Assembly: GCA_026315105.1 (NCBI GenBank)
Contig: CM048744.1
Location: forward strand, 359,291,168-359,355,167
Reading direction: 5' to 3'
From: Locusta migratoria
Taxonomy: Eukaryota; Arthropoda; Insecta; Orthoptera; Acrididae
Length of the DNA: 64,000 nt
Part shown: positions 44,612-56,670 of the stretch, one piece after another
Position numbering within the stretch: the stretch's first letter is position 1
Layout of the letters: every line of letters begins with the position of its first letter
The notes under the pieces: generated by a model
The model's input: only the letters and a program-made list of their open reading frames with translations
Databases searched by the model: none
What the model was told of the DNA's origin: nothing
Translations under genes and position numbers: made by a program

Positions 44612-47464
44612 CTGCGCATACGGAACATCCGGTGGGGTCATTTGCAACCATGCGCTGTTCCGTCTGACGCGTGGAAGTTTGTACGACACCAGTGCATCTA
44701 AAAGCAGCAAAGTTCGTTTCGGTAGCACCTTATCTAACAGATTTGCTATCTGTCATTTCGGCAACTTAGCTTTCACATAAAAGTTTCGTAAGAAAACTAA
44801 TTTTCGCGCTCATCCCTACAGGTAGCGTTTTAGAAGCACAAAAAAGGTACACCAGCGTTTATTAACTGTGCTTATTGGGATGGAACGCAACGTATCTTGG
44901 AAAAGATACCAACGTAAGTAAATCCACGACATTAGTAATCACCTCAGACCCGATGAAAGACACCGAGAAAAGTTTTCCAGTATGACCAGATACAAATCAA
45001 ACCTCATGAATGATACAAAAATTATGACAATTTTAAACAATTTCCGTCCTCGCAGAAAATGAAAGATACAGCCTCTTACAAAAACAGCTTTTATTTTGTC
45101 TCCAAACATGTTCCATTTCAGTCATCCACTAGTTTACGTTTTGTCACTGAATGGCTGCCAACAGACCAACCCATAGTCTGAATTAATATGGCATTTCTAC
45201 ATGTCTGTACCTAACCTGTCATGGGTAGTACTTAGATGTTATGTTTCTTGCTGATTGATGACTACCGGGTGCAACTAAATAGCTGTGACTTTCTTTACCC
45301 ACTGAAACTTTAAAATTAAGCTTAACGAACCTTGGGAAAAATTTATTTTTAATTTCTTCAATAATGAATTAAGTCTCCGTAGACGTTAGAGGCTAATTAG
45401 ACTCAAAATCCATAAAATATTCAAAGGAATCAAGGCGTATTTCTAGAGAAGCTGAGAAAACCACAAAGTGACTGGCACAGCGGACGTGACAATTTTCTCT
45501 ACCAACACGATACCAACAAGATCTGAACTGATCAGCAAGCGCAACATACAGCACAAATATTAGGATAAATTTCGACTTGTGGAAAATTAGTGTAGTGCAT
45601 CTTCCCTTTTAACCCGTTCGTCATTTTTCACTGCATCTCTTTCATAAGGAATTTGTTAGATCACATTAATGATCTTGACTGCTGTTCGTATAACTTAGTT
45701 CGGGTTACAGTTAAGCGTCGCGGGACAGCTACGTCAAACTTGGCCTCGCACGAAGTAATATCTAACAGAAAAACAGCCCTGAGTAAAGAAAACGCAACTG
45801 TCCTCTTAGATTCCTGCCAAAAACAGAAACCTACGCAATTCCTATCATTCGACACTATTTACGACTGAGTTAGCAATGCTAACCATCGCAGATTCCTCGA
45901 CCAAACATCTCTGCCCATCCGCCCGGTAGCCACACGAGTCTGCAAGAAGCGTGACAGAAGCGACCCACAAAATCATCGACAAAATACATTCTGGTGTCTA
46001 ACGGAAAGACGTTATCAATGATATCGGGGTATGAACCACGATGAATTTTCTGAACATACGAACCTCTTGCACATTTCTCACATGAAATTGCTGAAAGATT
46101 TATAATAAGGCATTAAAATTCAGTACTGCCTGATGCTCGGAAAACATTTAAGTCAAGCAAAAACAAATTATCTCCAAAGGTAATCTGGTGTAAGGTATCA
46201 CCGGAAATTGCGACTATATTGAGAACATGTAGATAGCGAGGACACCAAAGAAGCAATTTCAGGAGTGGTCCAGGGAACTATTCAGTGATCGTGTTCGTAT
46301 TGTCAAATTGACTTTCCGAGTAATAACGTCCAGCAAGTTGGTTGAAATTTAACGTAGTGCGAATACTTAGGAAATACGCTTTAATGCATGATTAATCATG
46401 GTCGCAAGCATCAGTTACTGCCATAAAATATCCGAGAGCTGGTCAAGGGGTCAACTGAAGACGGATACCAGCCGTCAGCTTTGACAAATGACGCCAGCGT
46501 GTGTCGTCTTATCACAACATTTATCATTTTCGTTCTGTTACATAGGAGACATTACGTTTTACAATATAAATTGATCAATTTACGTTCACCCACCCACTTA
46601 AGTCTTTTTAATTAAAAAAATAACTTTACACAATCATTCGGAATGGCCAACTTCTTTGCAGAACAAGAGTTTTAGTTTCGGTATTGCCTTGTGTTTCGGA
46701 AAGTTGCTTTTTACATTTTTCTGTTTAGTATGTCGCCGCCAATGACATGGGTCAAAGCCGTCGGATGGTATCCCGGTCTACAATTATGCCCAGGAAGTTT
46801 AGCCCCACAATGAAAGTAGCTTAAAAAGAATTTAAAAAACTTCACGTCTGTCAGAGTCGCACCAAATACGGTGCATAGTTGGAAGGAATGCAGCAGTTTT
46901 TCTTTTTCAGATTTATTCGGCAAGCGCGAAAGCGGCACGGAAATGAGTGGCTTCTCCAGTGGCAGACTCTGCAGAAATACTTCGCGGAAAGACGATAAAA
47001 TTATGGAGCCTAAACTGAGGCACACCTGCAGTCTTTCCAGCGAACCATACGTGACGAACACGGAAAGTAAGCGCTACACGAAGTATCCCCCGCCGCACGT
47101 CTGAGTTTGCAGAGAACAGATTCAGATCGTCAAAAGATTTCAGTGGTAACTTAAACGTAAAATATGTACTTCAGAAAATAGGAAAATTGCATCCTGTGTT
47201 AAGTCACAGCATCGGCAATATACAAAACAGGCATCAAGGAGGAAAGTTGAAAATTTGTTCGTAACCGAGATTAGAAATCCGACACTGACGCTGTGCCCTT
47301 TACCCTCGCCACTAGCCGCATTGCGCTTATTCGTGCCTGGTTTGTGTGTATCTAATGGAAAAATAGAGGGGAAATTATGAATATTTCAGGTTCTATGCAG
47401 CTATATCAGACCGCAAATACCGTCTGTGACTGCAAAGCAAATACGGAAGGAAGGAAAAATAGCT
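44612..47464. other. No recognised feature
   Basis: Nearly 3 kb. The overlapping frames at 46711-47104 on both strands show no known motif. No inverted repeats or tRNA-like boxes found. Confidence 0.45.
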
Positions 47465-47680
47465 TGTAACGTCCCACCGACGGCGTGGTCATTTGAGACG
47501 TAGCTCATGCTTGGATTTTTGGATGAAGATGCAAATGGGCCACGACCTTTCAAAGAAAAATAACCGTATTTGCTTGGAATGACTTAAGGAAATCATTGAA
47601 CCTTAATCTGGATGGCCGTAGTTGGATCTGAACCACCGTCTTCCCGATTGCGAGTTCGTTACCACCTCGCTCGATGTAAC
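47465..47680 (-). mobile_element. tRNA-derived SINE, family 3
   Basis: The minus strand has an A-box-like AGGTGGTAACGAACTCGC, a B box GGTTCAGATCC (47625-47635), then the body CCATCCAGATTAAGG and a 3' end GGTGGGACGTTAC. A fragment of the same family lies at 44290-44345. Confidence 0.7.
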
Positions 47681-48047
47681 TACGGACATCACAAATGAAA
47701 TACCACGAGAAATCAGTATCAAGAACGAGACGAAAGATTTAGCTCCGTACTTACGCTCCAGCAGATGTGGCTTAGACGACTTTACAGCGTACTCAAAGGG
47801 ACATCGGTACAATTTCTTTCCGAGCTTCATAAAAGACGCGAGGTTTGCACGATTGAATGAGGCCAGCGATCAACGTATAGCACCTAGGCACACTAACTCT
47901 GCGGACGTTCTATCCGTGAATTATATGAAACCAAAATATGCCGGATAGTGAAAAGTAGCCACTCGTGTACTATGTAAGAAGCGGCACAAATAATTTCAGC
48001 AAAGTTCACCATCAGTGGACATAACAGGGTGGTACTGAGAAACTTAC
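47681..48047. other. No recognised feature
   Basis: The open frame at 47622-47948 starts inside the SINE and is not credible as a gene. Confidence 0.4.
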
Positions 48048-48450
48048 GGTAGCTGAACGGCGTCGAGGAGTCGGCACTTGTGGATGTGGGCCGGTGTTGG
48101 CTTGGGCGGGCGTGGCGTACCCGTTAGTGGAGCGCTGCGGAGAGTCACCAGTTGCTAGCTGCGGCGTGCTGCACCTGTGGCTTCTGGAGCGCGACTGCTG
48201 CGGGGCGCGGCCGCCAGGGTCGGGTCGAGCCGGCGCTGGTCGACCGCCGGTCGACTGCCGCCCACATCGACCAGCGGGCGCGCGGCTGGAGGGCGGCGGC
48301 GAACACGCGGCTGCAACTTCCGGCTGCTCAGGGAAGTTTCTCGCGATTGAAAAGTTGCAATCAACAGCGTCAAGGCAAAATCTGGACCTGCAGGTCGCGC
48401 GCGAGCTCCTAACTTCGGCAAACAGTCTCGACGCCGGTTCGTCCATCTCT
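48048..48450 (-). promoter_or_regulatory. CpG-rich candidate first exon / promoter
   Basis: About 400 bases with very high GC and many CpG, unlike everything around it. On the minus strand it ends CAGCTACC/GTAAGTTT, a consensus splice donor (exon ending at 48048). A frame starting with ATG at 48446 stays open to the donor for about 133 codons (MDEPASRLFAEVRSSRATCR..), but its proline- and arginine-rich content may simply reflect base composition. It could be the untranslated first exon of the lipocalin, 31 kb upstream, or the 5' end of an unrelated gene. Confidence 0.4.
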
Positions 48451-48549
48451 CGTTAATCTTCTCGTTAGTAAAAGTGCGTTGCGTTCGTCATTGCCAGATA
48501 CACCTCTCGTTTGCTAACCTGGAGAAAACGAGAAGGTACGAAACAAATG

Positions 48550-48868
48550 CTTCCTCCCTGGGGCATGGGTGTGTGTGTTTGTCCTTAGGTTTAAGTAGTT
48601 TCAAATGTTCAAATGTTTGTAAATCTATCGGACCAAACTGCGTGGTCATCAGTCCGTAGCTTACAAACTACTTAAACCTAGGTAAACTAACCTAAGAACA
48701 ACACACACACACCCATGCCCCAGGGAGGACTCGAACCTCCACGGCGAGCAACCGCGCTCTCCGCAGCGAGGTGCTTTAGACCGCTCGGCTACTCCACCGC
48801 GGCTTAAGTAGCTACGGACTGATGACCACGCAGTTTGGTCCGATAGATTTACACACATTTGATTTTGA
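48550..48868 (+). mobile_element. tRNA-derived SINE, family 1, host of a nested SINE
   Basis: A perfect 12-bp duplication ACGAAACAAATG (48538-48549 and 48869-48880) bounds it. The copy is 5'-truncated inside the tRNA-like part and carries a short GT run. It is interrupted at TTAAGTAG by the inverted SINE 48601-48803, then resumes. Confidence 0.88.
48601..48803 (-). mobile_element. tRNA-derived SINE, family 1, nested copy
   Basis: On the minus strand: GCCGCGGTGGAGTAGCCGAG, B box GGAGGTTCGAGTCCTCC, CTGGGGCATGG, an (GT) run, and the body to ACATTTGAACATTTG. Inserted into the plus-strand SINE with TTAAGTAG repeated on each side (from 48591 and 48804). Confidence 0.88.
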
Positions 48869-49283
48869 ACGAAACAAATGAATGTGCCCTCTGAATAAAC
48901 AGCTGTTCGCCATATTTGACTAGCAGGGAAGAGGTTAGTTGTTATTTGGCGCTATGGGAAACAAACGTGAAAGAATCTCGACTTTTAAAGAAGTGATTGC
49001 GAGAGTCTTGTGTCCTTAATAGAGAACTATAAGGATACATTGGAGTGAGAGAGGCCAGTGCCAGTGTCACCTACAAAACAGCTTTCCAAGCAGACGCTTT
49101 GCAGACACCAGGCAAGTTCCCTATGGCAGTGAACATACAGACAAGTACCTTATTTCAAGCAATAACTTGCACATAGGCGAAAGTGCACCGTTCCTGTAGA
49201 TCGGAGGAAGAAATCACATTTTAGGCCTTAGTCTAGGCAACAAGCATAATTAAATACTGTATTAATAAGATTGCAGACATAAG

Positions 49284-49423
49284 TTCAAACGTTTGTAAAT
49301 CTGTCGGACCATACTGCGTGGTCATCAGTCCGTAGCTTAAAAACTACTTAAACCTAGGTAAGCTAACCTAAGGACAAACACACACATCCATGCCCTATGG
49401 AGGACTCGAACCTCCGAGGCATT
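49284..49423 (-). mobile_element. tRNA-derived SINE, family 1, 3' part
   Basis: On the minus strand it starts at the B box (CGGAGGTTCGAGTCCTCC), then CATAGGGCATGG, a GT run and the family body. The tRNA 5' half is missing. Confidence 0.8.
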
Positions 49424-50138
49424 CTTCTCCTTAACAAAATCGTATAGCCGCAATTAGCACTCCAAAATACAGTATCGTCCTAATTGAAACACACTTCGAT
49501 TTCACACTGTTCAAATTATGTGTAACCTTGTTAGTTTTGACAAGATCGCTTTTTTATCCACTACAATTACCGGTTTCGACTGAGCTTGCAGTCATCATCA
49601 TATCTCTGGAACTGCGGGTGACTCTAACGATACCGGTAACATATAGCTCTGCCTTTATGGCATTCTGTGGGGTTGTCAAATACACAAAATTTCATAGTCA
49701 TATTAAAAACAATCATGGTCACCACAACACACACGGCCGTCGACGTGCGTCTTACAACACACTGTCGTAGATAAAAAAAAACGATCTTGGCCAAACAGTA
49801 ACAAGCGTTATCAAAGATGCTATTACAGCTTGTAAATTAACTGCATGACAGTTTTAGTTTGCAAAGATTTGGAGACATATTTTACAAAAATATGTGTTTT
49901 TAAGGAATTTCAATTTATCATCGTGTTGAAAACGTGTGGCATTTTTTTTCCAACAGACGTTAAGCACCAACGTTCCTTCCTTCCATTTTTGTGCTGTTTA
50001 TTGACTTAACAAATTAATCGGTATTATTACTATTATTATTACATTAAAATGTCTGAAATTATTAATTTTACCGTTATTAAAATCGTAAAAATTTATGACA
50101 GGTTCAATGTGAGCTTAGCACTAATGTATAGTTTCAGG

Positions 50139-50140
<2 letters not shown>
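49424..50140. other. No gene; one hairpin-motif half
   Basis: Minus strand 49565-49605 reads TGATGACTG..CAGTCGAAAC followed by CGGTA, a lone arm of the fold-back type. Confidence 0.45.

Positions 50141-50181
<41 letters not shown>
50141..50181. repeat. (GT)n microsatellite
   Basis: Twenty GT units. Confidence 0.95.
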
Positions 50182-50182
<1 letters not shown>

Positions 50183-52258
50183 TGGGAGCGACGAGAAACT
50201 CGATCTATGACCTGTAACCCCCTCCAGATTCTAACCCCCGATCCACCCCTGGGCATGTCAGTGCTACTCTTTTAATAAATAGCTATTTGCCTGCGAGTCA
50301 CCTCTTTTTATACTGCAACGACACATGTCTCCATCTTTCCTTATTACGTAAAACACATAACTGAGAGCTCATATCACTCTGTTTTCCAAAAACAACATAA
50401 TCATCAACAGAATTAGCATATTTCTCAGTATCATCATCATAATCATCTACTACCAGCGATACAACCGTTTTTTCATATAATACCATCAAAACAAAACATT
50501 TTAATTGAAACAATTGATTAACTGATTATCAGCCATCAGTTTCGAATGGTTTCTCATTATTTATTTATTTTACCTTAACATGTTTCAATCCTTCTGGATC
50601 ATCTTTAGAATCTTGCAGCTACATCTGCAATCCGACTGGTCTATGTTATGACAGGTACCGTGCTATGTCGACTGTAGTGAAACATTATTATTTGCGAATA
50701 ACTCCGTTAGTAGTACCACGCAAAAAAAAAAAAAAAAAAAAAAAAAGAAAAACCCTTAGAGGTTGGCATTGGCCTACCTTTCTGCCCATACCCACTTTTA
50801 AAATTGTTTTTCGCAATACTTGGAAAAATACTTATCGGATTAAAAAAATGTTGCAACAAAAGCTTTTCACCTCGAAGACGTCCAACCATTAACATGAAGC
50901 TCGAACCTCTGAACCACCCCAGAAGGAGGGAGGAGGGATGACTGAAATCTTAAATAGAAAGCTCCCCCGCCCCCCTTTTTTTACTGCACATTTTGATTCT
51001 ATGTGAAGAAATATGTTACTTCTGTATGAAAATTTTTTACCGTTTCATGCTAGATGGCGCAGTAATCGGCAAAAAATGATGAAAAACGGTAATATCTTGA
51101 ACAAATGACAACAATAGTTTGACTTGAATAAACAAAATGGAATCAATGAAGTGAGATTTTTACAATTATACAGAAGATGAATGTAGAAGATGAATCACGT
51201 AACCCTTTCATTTCCGGTGTTGTTCATGGACAACAACGTATTAAAAATTTATTTATACCGTATTTCGTACACCATTCCTTAAAGTTGCATTTTTGTTGAT
51301 GAGCAACATGCTTCCACTACGACATTTTAGCGCTTGGTACGACTTGTAGCCACTTCTGAGGCATTAATCTTGTCCGTTTTCGAGGTTGTGTTGCGTTGCC
51401 GTCTGTACGTGGCTGAGAGTGTGAGTGTTGTTCCTTATGTTTTATTACAGCCGTGAATTGTCTTGCTGTGGTGACGATTAGGCTAGCGTTATTGATCTGG
51501 CAGCGTTAATTATTAACAAAATAACGACCAAGTAATAAAATACCTCGATACAAACGTCTCTGTTCTGTATGAAACACATGACATAAAAAATCAATATTTC
51601 GACCAAAAATTTTAAAACACTTAATTTGATGTTTCCTGCGCTGTATTAATATAGGAGGTTTGGGCGATCATACAAAGAAGAAAGGTGTGGTGCGAACTAC
51701 AAGGATAGCCTGAGACTTGTCTAAACTACAGGCCGTATGCGTCGACTATTTAGTTATACTTCGCCCAATCAGGTTTCGCGCACGGAATTTAGTTCGTACT
51801 GCGACACCTCTTGTGAGAATTCGTAACGTACGATGCAACTTTAGGCGTTTCCGTCAAAGTCATAATACACTATACTATACACACTACAACACACCTTTAC
51901 AATTAGCGTTAGACCAAGAAGTGTCTATCGCGGACTGACCACTCGACAACAAAATGAATAGGAACTCAGAATCCACTGTACCCACGTGCTCAGTAGATGA
52001 CCTTTCTTTAGGAAATTACCACAAACAAAACCGCAACTTCTTATAATGTAGAAACCCAAGAAAAAATCACGGCAATGTTTCGAATACAGCATTTGTGAGA
52101 GAAAATCTTGGTGTTGCCCTTGTATCAGAAGAATGCTCTTTTACCCTACCGTACACCAGAAATGTAAACACTGCTGGAGAGAATTGACATCACTGGGCTG
52201 TATTAAGCTCTCTATAACTCACTATTACACCTATCAAACTGGTGCACAATCACTTGTG
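50182..52258. other. No gene; one hairpin-motif half and a poly(A)
   Basis: Minus strand 50576-50612 has CTAAAGA, T, GATCC..GGAT, TGAAACATGTT, a half fold-back motif. A run of 25 A lies at 50722-50746. The rest is unrecognised. Confidence 0.45.
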
Positions 52259-52269
52259 ACACCCCATGA

Positions 52270-52357
52270 GCCGCGGTGGAGTGGTCGAGCGTCCTAAAGC
52301 GCCTTACTGCGGAGCGCGCGGTTGCTCCACGTCGGAGGTTCGAGTCCTCCCTCGGGC

Positions 52358-52417
<60 letters not shown>

Positions 52418-52520
52418 TTGTCCTTAAGTTAGTTTAACTTAGTTTAAGTAGTTTGTAAGCCTAGGGACTGATAACCACAGTAGTTAAGTCCCATAGATTT
52501 ACTAACATTTGAACATTTGT
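52270..52520 (+). mobile_element. tRNA-derived SINE, family 1, with expanded TG repeat
   Basis: CCGCGGTGGAGTGGTCGAGC as tRNA 5' half, B box GGAGGTTCGAGTCCTCC, CTCGGGCATATG, then (TG)n, then the family tail. Imperfect duplication ACACCCCATGA / ACACCTCACGA (52259-52269, 52521-52531). Confidence 0.85.
52361..52416. repeat. (TG)n microsatellite inside a SINE
   Basis: 28 TG units at the position where other family 1 copies carry only a few. Confidence 0.95.
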
Positions 52521-52531
52521 ACACCTCACGA

Positions 52532-52879
52532 ATCCACCCCATGCAAACTGAATATAGAAATCAAATCCTCACATTAACTTGCAATCTATTTGGTCTTTCC
52601 CCATTGCCGGACAAATAGTGCTGTTGTAAGATTTTGCATCGAGATTCGAACAGCGTCAAGCACCGTATCAGCAGCGTCGTTAGACACCCCGGGCTACAAA
52701 GCAGGTGGTTTACAGGTTGCAGAGATGAATTTACGAGCACGATTCGCAGAACATTAGCGCACAGACCTTGAGCAGCTGTGTCGTGACCGTAGGTCATTCG
52801 TTGCGCCTGCTCACTGAGATGTAAGATTAGCCGGTACCACTTGCACTGCCGCTCGTTTCACCTGCCGAGCGAAGCTAGC
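52532..52879. other. No recognised feature
   Basis: No supported feature. Confidence 0.4.
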
Positions 52880-53110
52880 TGAGTCAATGGTGGCGGACAA
52901 GACTATTTCACGTGGTATGTAAGATGCATCAGGCAGGCGTAACAACCTCAGACTTTCACAAAAATGTAATAATCACCATTACAAAGACAGCAGATGCAGA
53001 CAGGTGTGGAAACTACAGAACCATCAGTTTAATAAGTCATGGTTGCAAAATTTTAGTACGAATTATTTACAGAAGAATGTAAAGTCTAGCAGAGGCTGAA
53101 GAGACCCTAA
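52880..53110 (+). pseudogene. RTE LINE fragment
   Basis: Covers the RT segment around GACAGGTGTGGAAACTACAG and AATAAGTCATGGTTGCAAAA, the same part that recurs at 53487-53568. It therefore belongs to a separate copy lying just upstream, in the same orientation. Confidence 0.75.
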
Positions 53111-53129
53111 CACATTCAATGAATGTTAA

Positions 53130-54860
53130 TATTTGATGTACTACCTCATAAAGAACTCAGATGAAAAACCAGTTCTGAGAAGAAAAGAGAAAGCTGAAAG
53201 GTGGTAGGAATATATAGAGGGGCTCTCCAAAAAAGAAATGAACTTCGAGACAATATTGTAGGAGAGGAAGAGGAAGTAGATAAAGATGAAATACGATATG
53301 CTATACTGAGAGAAAAGACCTAAGACCTAAGGCGAAACAAGGTCCCTGGAGTGGACGACATTACCCGGAGCTCCTGAAGTCAGCTATGATAAAACTATTT
53401 CACCTGGTGTCCAAAATGTATGAGATAGGCGAAATGCCATCAGATTTTAAGAAAAATGTAATAAGCCCCATTCCGAAGAAAGCAGGCGCAGACAAGTGTG
53501 AACATCACAGAACCATCAGTATAATAAGTGATGGTTGCAAATTTTAACACGAATTATTTACAGAAAAACGGAAGGTCTTGTAGAAGCTTGGGTTTAGGAG
53601 AAATTTAGGAACATGGGACGCAATATTCACGACTTACATTAGAAGATAAAGAAAATGCATACCTACATTTCCAGCTTTTATAGATTTGAAGAAAGCTTTT
53701 GATAATGTTGAATACACCCTCTCGAATTGTGAAGTAAGCAGGGGTAAAATGTAGGCAATGGAAGGTTATTTACAACTTGTACAAAAACCAGAGTTAATAG
53801 AGTCGAAAGGTATGAAACGGGAGCGTTGGTTGGGAAGGGAGTAAGAAAAGGTTGTAGCCTTTCTCCAGTACCATTCAATTTGCACATTGAGCAAACTCTG
53901 AAGAAAAGAAAGAAGAAATTTGAAGAAGCAATTGAAGTTCACGGTGAATAAACAAAAACATTTCGTTTTGCTGATGACGTAATTCTGTCAAAGACAGCAA
54001 AGGACCTGGAAGAGAAATTCAACGGAATGGACAGTGTGTTGAAAGGAGCGTTTAAGATGAACATTAACAAGAGCAATCTAAGAAAATTAGGCGATGCTGA
54101 AGGAATTAAATTAGTTAATCAAACAACAAAGGTGGTAGATGAGGTTTTTTACTTGGGCAGTAAAGTAACATATGACGGTCGCAGTGCAGAGGGCAAGAAG
54201 AATGGCAATGGGAAAGCGTTTTTGAAAAACAGAGATTTGTTATCATCCAATGTTAATTTAAATGCAATGAAGTCTTTTCAGAAGGCGTTTGTGAGGAGTG
54301 TTATTTTGTGCGGGAGTGAAACATGGACGATAAATAGTTCATACAGAAAGAGGATAGAGGCTCTTGAAATGTGGTGTTACAGGAGCATGAGGTACTGATT
54401 TGAGGATAAAGATATTTCTGGCATACAATCACTAAAAGAGGGGATCGATTCAAAAATGTTTGTATAGTTTATGGGACTTAACTACGGGGTCATCAGTCCC
54501 TAAACTTACAAACTACTTATGAACTAGGACGGCACAAATATCCATGCCCGAGGGGGGATTCGAACCCCCGACCGTAGTGGCCGTGCAGTCCGTGACTGGA
54601 GCGCCTCAGTCCCCTCGACCACCGCGGCCAACGGGATCGATTCGTGGACACATTCTTAGACATCAAGGAATCGTAGATTTAGTATTGAAAGGAAGTGTGT
54701 AGGATAAAATCGCAGAGGGAGACCATGAGAAAAGTACAGTATGCAGATTCAAATGGATGTGAGCTGCCGTTTTAATGAAGAGCTGAAGAGGCTTACTTAG
54801 GATACAGTAGGATGAAGAACTGCATCAATCCAGTCTCTGTACTGGAGACCATAACAACAC
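53130..54860 (+). pseudogene. RTE LINE, decayed, with a SINE inserted
   Basis: The order follows the intact-looking copy at 22199-24878: GTCCCTGGAGTGGACGACAT (RT start), CCCATTCCGAAGAAAGCAGG, FADDVILSKTAKDLEE (about 53968-54015), then the open frame 54027-54398 with MDSVLKGAFKMNINK, FYLGSKVTYDGRS, SETWTINSSYRKRIEALEMW. The 3' end with ATCCAGTCTCTGTACTGG is near 54825. Many frameshifts. The SINE at 54452-54632 splits the C-terminal part. Confidence 0.85.
54452..54632 (-). mobile_element. tRNA-derived SINE, family 1, inserted in the RTE copy
   Basis: Perfect 11-bp duplication GGGATCGATTC (54441-54451 and 54633-54643). On the minus strand: CCGCGGTGGTCGAGGGGACT, GGGGTTCGAATCCCCCC, CTCGGGCATGG, body to CATTTTTG. 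The SINE is younger than the LINE it interrupts. Confidence 0.93.
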
Positions 54861-55489
54861 AATGAAAAATGAGTGATTGAGCAAATGTCAATGTAAATTC
54901 GTAAATGGGATATTATTTACGGAGATGGAAATGAAGAATGTTTCAGTTCCTCTATTGGCACCATAGTGTGTAGCTTTTCTTACCACGTGTCGTAATGAAT
55001 ATAAGGGACGTGAAGAGCGTCAGGCTTTAAGTGATCACTCTGCATACCCGCGAGGGACAGCGTTATCAATAACTTGTTTTTCAAACATGAATATTAATCG
55101 TCAGAATATATAAAGGTTTTCATTTACATACTAAGTGGACTGTACATTTAAATGCGTTGTTTGTTAATTGCGGAAACAGGTAGCCCTATGTTTCGTATTT
55201 TTCGATTACAGCGTCACGTACGACGAATGAAAAAAATGCTTTAGCTAAACAGTGAGCTTTTTTCTGCGTAGAATCCGTATATGCAATAAAATGAGACGGG
55301 GGGGGGGGGAGGGAGGGGGAGTGCCCCGCGAGACCGGTGGTGGTATTCAATTGCCTCGAGTTAAAGCGAACACCATGCATATCCGGCGACGATGATTGCC
55401 AATAGTGAAAAGCTTACTAGGTATGAAAACTACACACAGTACACCGTCAGTGTTAACGAATGAAAACAAATTAGTCACATCTTTCAATG
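54861..55489. other. No gene; G-rich run
   Basis: G-rich tract near 55298-55320. The minus-strand frame 55186-55380 crosses it and is not credible. Confidence 0.4.
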
Positions 55490-55759
55490 TGTGTGGCTGA
55501 GGGCACTTTTTGCCCCAGTATCATTTCCAGTTTTTCCTGTCTGGGTATGGTTCGCAGCAAGAACAAGTGACAGTTAGACTCTAATCTTTCTGTCCCCATG
55601 GTCTTTTCGTGAGACGTATGTAGGTTGTAGCAACGAAATGGATGCCTCTTCGAGGAACTTACGTTCTCGGAAGTTTAACAGCAGCCATTCGTGACACAGA
55701 ACGCCTCTCCTGCGACGTTCGCGATTAAGCTGATGCTTTCGTTTTTACTAAATAAACGT

Positions 55760-56161
55760 GTTCAAATGTTTGTATAGTTTATGGGACTTAACTACGGGGT
55801 CATCAGTCCCTAAACTTACAAACTACTGCCGGCCGCGGTGGCAGGGAGGCTAAGGCGCTCCAGTCACGGTCTACATGGCCATTACGGTCGGGGGTTCGAA
55901 TCCCCCCTCGGGCATGGATATTTGTGCCGTCCTAGTTCGTAAGTAGTTCATAAGTAGTTTGTAAGTTTAGGGACTGATGACTCCGTAGTTAAGTCCCATA
56001 GACTATACAAACATTTGAACATTTTACAAACTACTTATGAACTACTTACGAACTAGGACAGCACAAATATCCACGCCCGAGGGGGGATTCGAACCCCCGA
56101 CCATAGTGGCCGTGCAGACCGTGACTGGAGCGCCTCAGTCCCCTCGGCCACCGCGGCCGGC
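55760..56161 (-). mobile_element. tRNA-derived SINE, family 1, outer copy
   Basis: The minus-strand copy begins GCCGGCCGCGGTGGCCGAGG at 56161 and ends ACATTTGAAC at 55760. It is split by the plus-strand copy 55828-56023. Flanks AAATAAACGTG / AAAAAAAGTG suggest an imperfect duplication. Confidence 0.85.
55828..56023 (+). mobile_element. tRNA-derived SINE, family 1, nested inverted copy
   Basis: Perfect 12-bp duplication TTACAAACTACT (55816-55827 and 56024-56035). Begins GCCGGCCGCGGTGGCAGGGA; B box GGGGGTTCGAATCCCCCC. Sits inside the outer SINE in opposite orientation, making a long hairpin. Confidence 0.93.
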
Positions 56162-56245
56162 AAAAAAAGTGTAACGAACTGTTGTACTCTTCTGTGTATC
56201 TTGTCTAACTCATCTGTCATTCGGACCTGGTACGGACCCCCACAC

Positions 56246-56670
56246 TAGGATGGTCCGAAAAATTGAAATTTTTAATTTCATATATCTGCATGTCTTATAT
56301 TGTGGATTCGAGTATAAAAGTAGCACACGAAAAATTCTATCAATAAATCTCGACTGTCAGAGACTGCACAAGGGCGCAGGAGTTTTACAACTCACGAAAA
56401 AAGTCAGTCCTTGACGAATTTGCCAATAGTGACGTTAGCGCAGCTTTTAATGAGGTAGAGAGCTATGTTTGGATGTAATCTGAAGAAGGAAGTGTTTCTA
56501 CTCCTTATCCTTAGAGAACTAAGAACAAGATCACCTTTGGGGCTGCGTTTGCTGTCATAGTAAGGTAGTGGGCGTGGTAGATGGAGCAAGTGAATGTTGT
56601 CTATAAAATAAAATGGACAAATGTAGCCTGGGTTTGTTTCTTTCTGAACAGTGCCACCCATCATCATTAT
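56246..56670. other. No recognised feature
   Basis: The minus-strand frame 56404-56667 (87 codons) has no known motif. Confidence 0.4.

Larger units (their letters stand above)
55490..56245 (-). pseudogene. CR1-like LINE, family C relative, split by nested SINEs
   Basis: The minus strand at 56170-56241 reads GGPYQVRMTDELDKIHRRVQ, continuing QFVT, the C-terminal block of CR1-like LINEs. After the SINE cluster the element continues at 55759 down to about 55490 (GAGAGGCGTTCTGTGTCACG, then GTCTCACGAAAAGACC). No coding capacity left. Confidence 0.7.

Noticed and set aside
48661..48858. Open frame of 65 codons
   Set aside because: Lies entirely in nested SINE sequence.
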